Shown piece after piece: positions 63,231 through 64,000 of a stretch of 64,000 nt of DNA. Both the position numbers and the translations under genes were made by a program. Under the pieces are notes generated by a model that ran no database searches, was not told the DNA's origin, and worked only from the letters and a program-made list of their open reading frames with translations. Origin of the DNA: Peptoclostridium litorale DSM 5388 (GTDB lineage Bacteria; Bacillota; Clostridia; Peptostreptococcales; Peptostreptococcaceae); NCBI RefSeq assembly GCF_900141635.1, contig NZ_FSRH01000009.1:1-64000 (forward strand), written 5' to 3'. Numbering within the stretch: position 1 is the stretch's first letter; each line of letters starts with the position of its first letter.

Positions 63231-64000
63231 TTATGCCCACACTCCCATTTTTCTTATTTTTTCATATCTTTGATTCGAAAGTTCTTCTCCTGAAACAGCT
63301 GAAAGCTCTTTTAGCCACTTGCTTACATAATCCTTGATGTTGGCCGCCATGAAGTCGACGTCATTGTGCGCGCCCCCCATTGGCTCTGCTATTATGTCAT
63401 CTATTACAAAAAGCTCCTTCAGATCCTGTGCCGTAAGCTTCATTACACCTGCCGCATCCTGTGCCTTTGACGCGTCTTTCCACAGTATGCTCGAAAGCCC
63501 CTCTGGCGATATTACCGAGTACACAGAGTGCTCAAGCATTGCTATCCTGTTTCCCACTCCAAGCGCAAGAGCTCCTCCGCTTCCGCCTTCCCCTATGACT
63601 ATTGCTATCACGGGGGTCTTGAGCCTGCTCATTTCAAGAAGGTTTGTGGCTATAGCCTCTCCCTGGCCTCTTTCCTCGGCTCCAAGTCCGCAGAAAGCTC
63701 CCGGAGTATCTATGAATGTTACTATGGGCCTTTTGAATTTTTCGGCCTGCTTCATAAGCCTAAGGGCCTTTCTGTATCCTTCAGGGTGAGGCATTCCAAA
63801 GTTCCTCTTTATGTTGTCCTTTGTGTCTTTTCCCTTTTGGTGCCCTATTATCGTGACAGGCATTCCATCCATCACGCCGACTCCCCCAACTATGGCCTTG
63901 TCGTCTGAATAAAGCCTGTCTCCGTGAAGTTCTATGAAGCTGTCCATTATCCTGTCTATATACTCAAGAGTGGTAGGCCTTTCGTTAAGCCTTGCTATTT
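63231..64000 (-). CDS. accA: Acetyl-CoA carboxylase carboxyltransferase subunit alpha, partial (N-terminus beyond the window)
   Basis: Runs off the right edge: the frame continues upstream of the ATG at 63947 as [16 protein letters not shown], a typical AccA sequence, so the true start is outside. Crotonase-like carboxyltransferase: [83 protein letters not shown] and the [20 protein letters not shown] segment near the active site. It transfers CO2 from carboxybiotin to acetyl-CoA in fatty acid synthesis. It would follow accD and other acc genes to the right (inference). Confidence 0.96.
   Translation of the reverse strand, partial: IARLNERPTTLEYIDRIMDSFIELHGDRLYSDDKAIVGGVGVMDGMPVTIIGHQKGKDTKDNIKRNFGMPHPEGYRKALRLMKQAEKFKRPIVTFIDTPGAFCGLGAEERGQGEAIATNLLEMSRLKTPVIAIVIGEGGSGGALALGVGNRIAMLEHSVYSVISPEGLSSILWKDASKAQDAAGVMKLTAQDLKELFVIDDIIAEPMGGAHNDVDFMAANIKDYVSKWLKELSAVSGEELSNQRYEKIRKMGVWA

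Overview
The window looks like chromosomal DNA of an anaerobic, amino-acid-fermenting clostridium (Bacillota), perhaps Peptostreptococcaceae-like. I infer this from the strong Shine-Dalgarno sites, frequent TTG/GTG starts, AT-rich intergenic DNA with Gram-positive terminators, an SLH-type S-layer, a 56-residue clostridial 2[4Fe-4S] ferredoxin, a TAXI-TRAP transporter and several Na+/cation antiporters. No species is assigned. No rRNA, tRNA or canonical CRISPR array was seen.

Layout. 1-270 is the tail of an IS66-type transposase. 523-8863 is a surface-layer locus on the minus strand: a major SLH protein (986 aa), a 226-aa secreted protein and a 1448-aa Ig-repeat protein. The 226-aa protein shares one module with each neighbour. 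9090-16955 holds pyrG, a C-terminal processing protease, a copper-amine-oxidase-N-like secreted protein, a DMT exporter, ferredoxin (with a Fur-like box), an SLH protein and a DegV protein. The ferredoxin/SLH intergenic region carries a cluster of DnaA-box-like 9-mers. 17214-21534 (plus strand) is an eight-gene Mrp/Mbh-type antiporter module in mbhA-H order, with no hydrogenase genes and no full-length MrpA. 21581-31875 holds a DEAD-box helicase, a parvulin, a Kef-type exchanger, a stand-alone alpha-CTD protein, NhaC, a glycosyltransferase and an opine dehydrogenase. 32494-36185 is a TAXI-TRAP transporter. 36763-44384 holds an S1 protein, SppA, a toroid-fold/SLH protein, a DHOD-like enzyme, an ~85-bp tandem repeat array and TypA.

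44676-50892 (minus strand) is an operon of a NitT/TauT-type ABC transporter, a UroD-family methyltransferase, a YibE/F membrane protein and a His/Cys-rich CobW GTPase. This suggests uptake and demethylation of a methylated compound linked to metal or corrinoid handling.

51396-62373 (minus strand) is a large tellurite-resistance-type (Ter) locus. It holds an AIM24 protein, four TerD-family proteins, a PMCA-type Ca2+ ATPase, a citrate-lyase-like TIM-barrel enzyme, an 846-aa double phosphoribosyltransferase fused to a PELOTA-like domain, and a HAD phosphatase. It is the best candidate in the window for a poorly characterised system: Ca2+-binding stress proteins joined to a predicted pathway for a nucleoside-like metabolite. 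The window ends in accA (63231 onward).

Long composite hairpins at gene 3' ends recur at 12303, 23411, 27667, 32341 and 44575.
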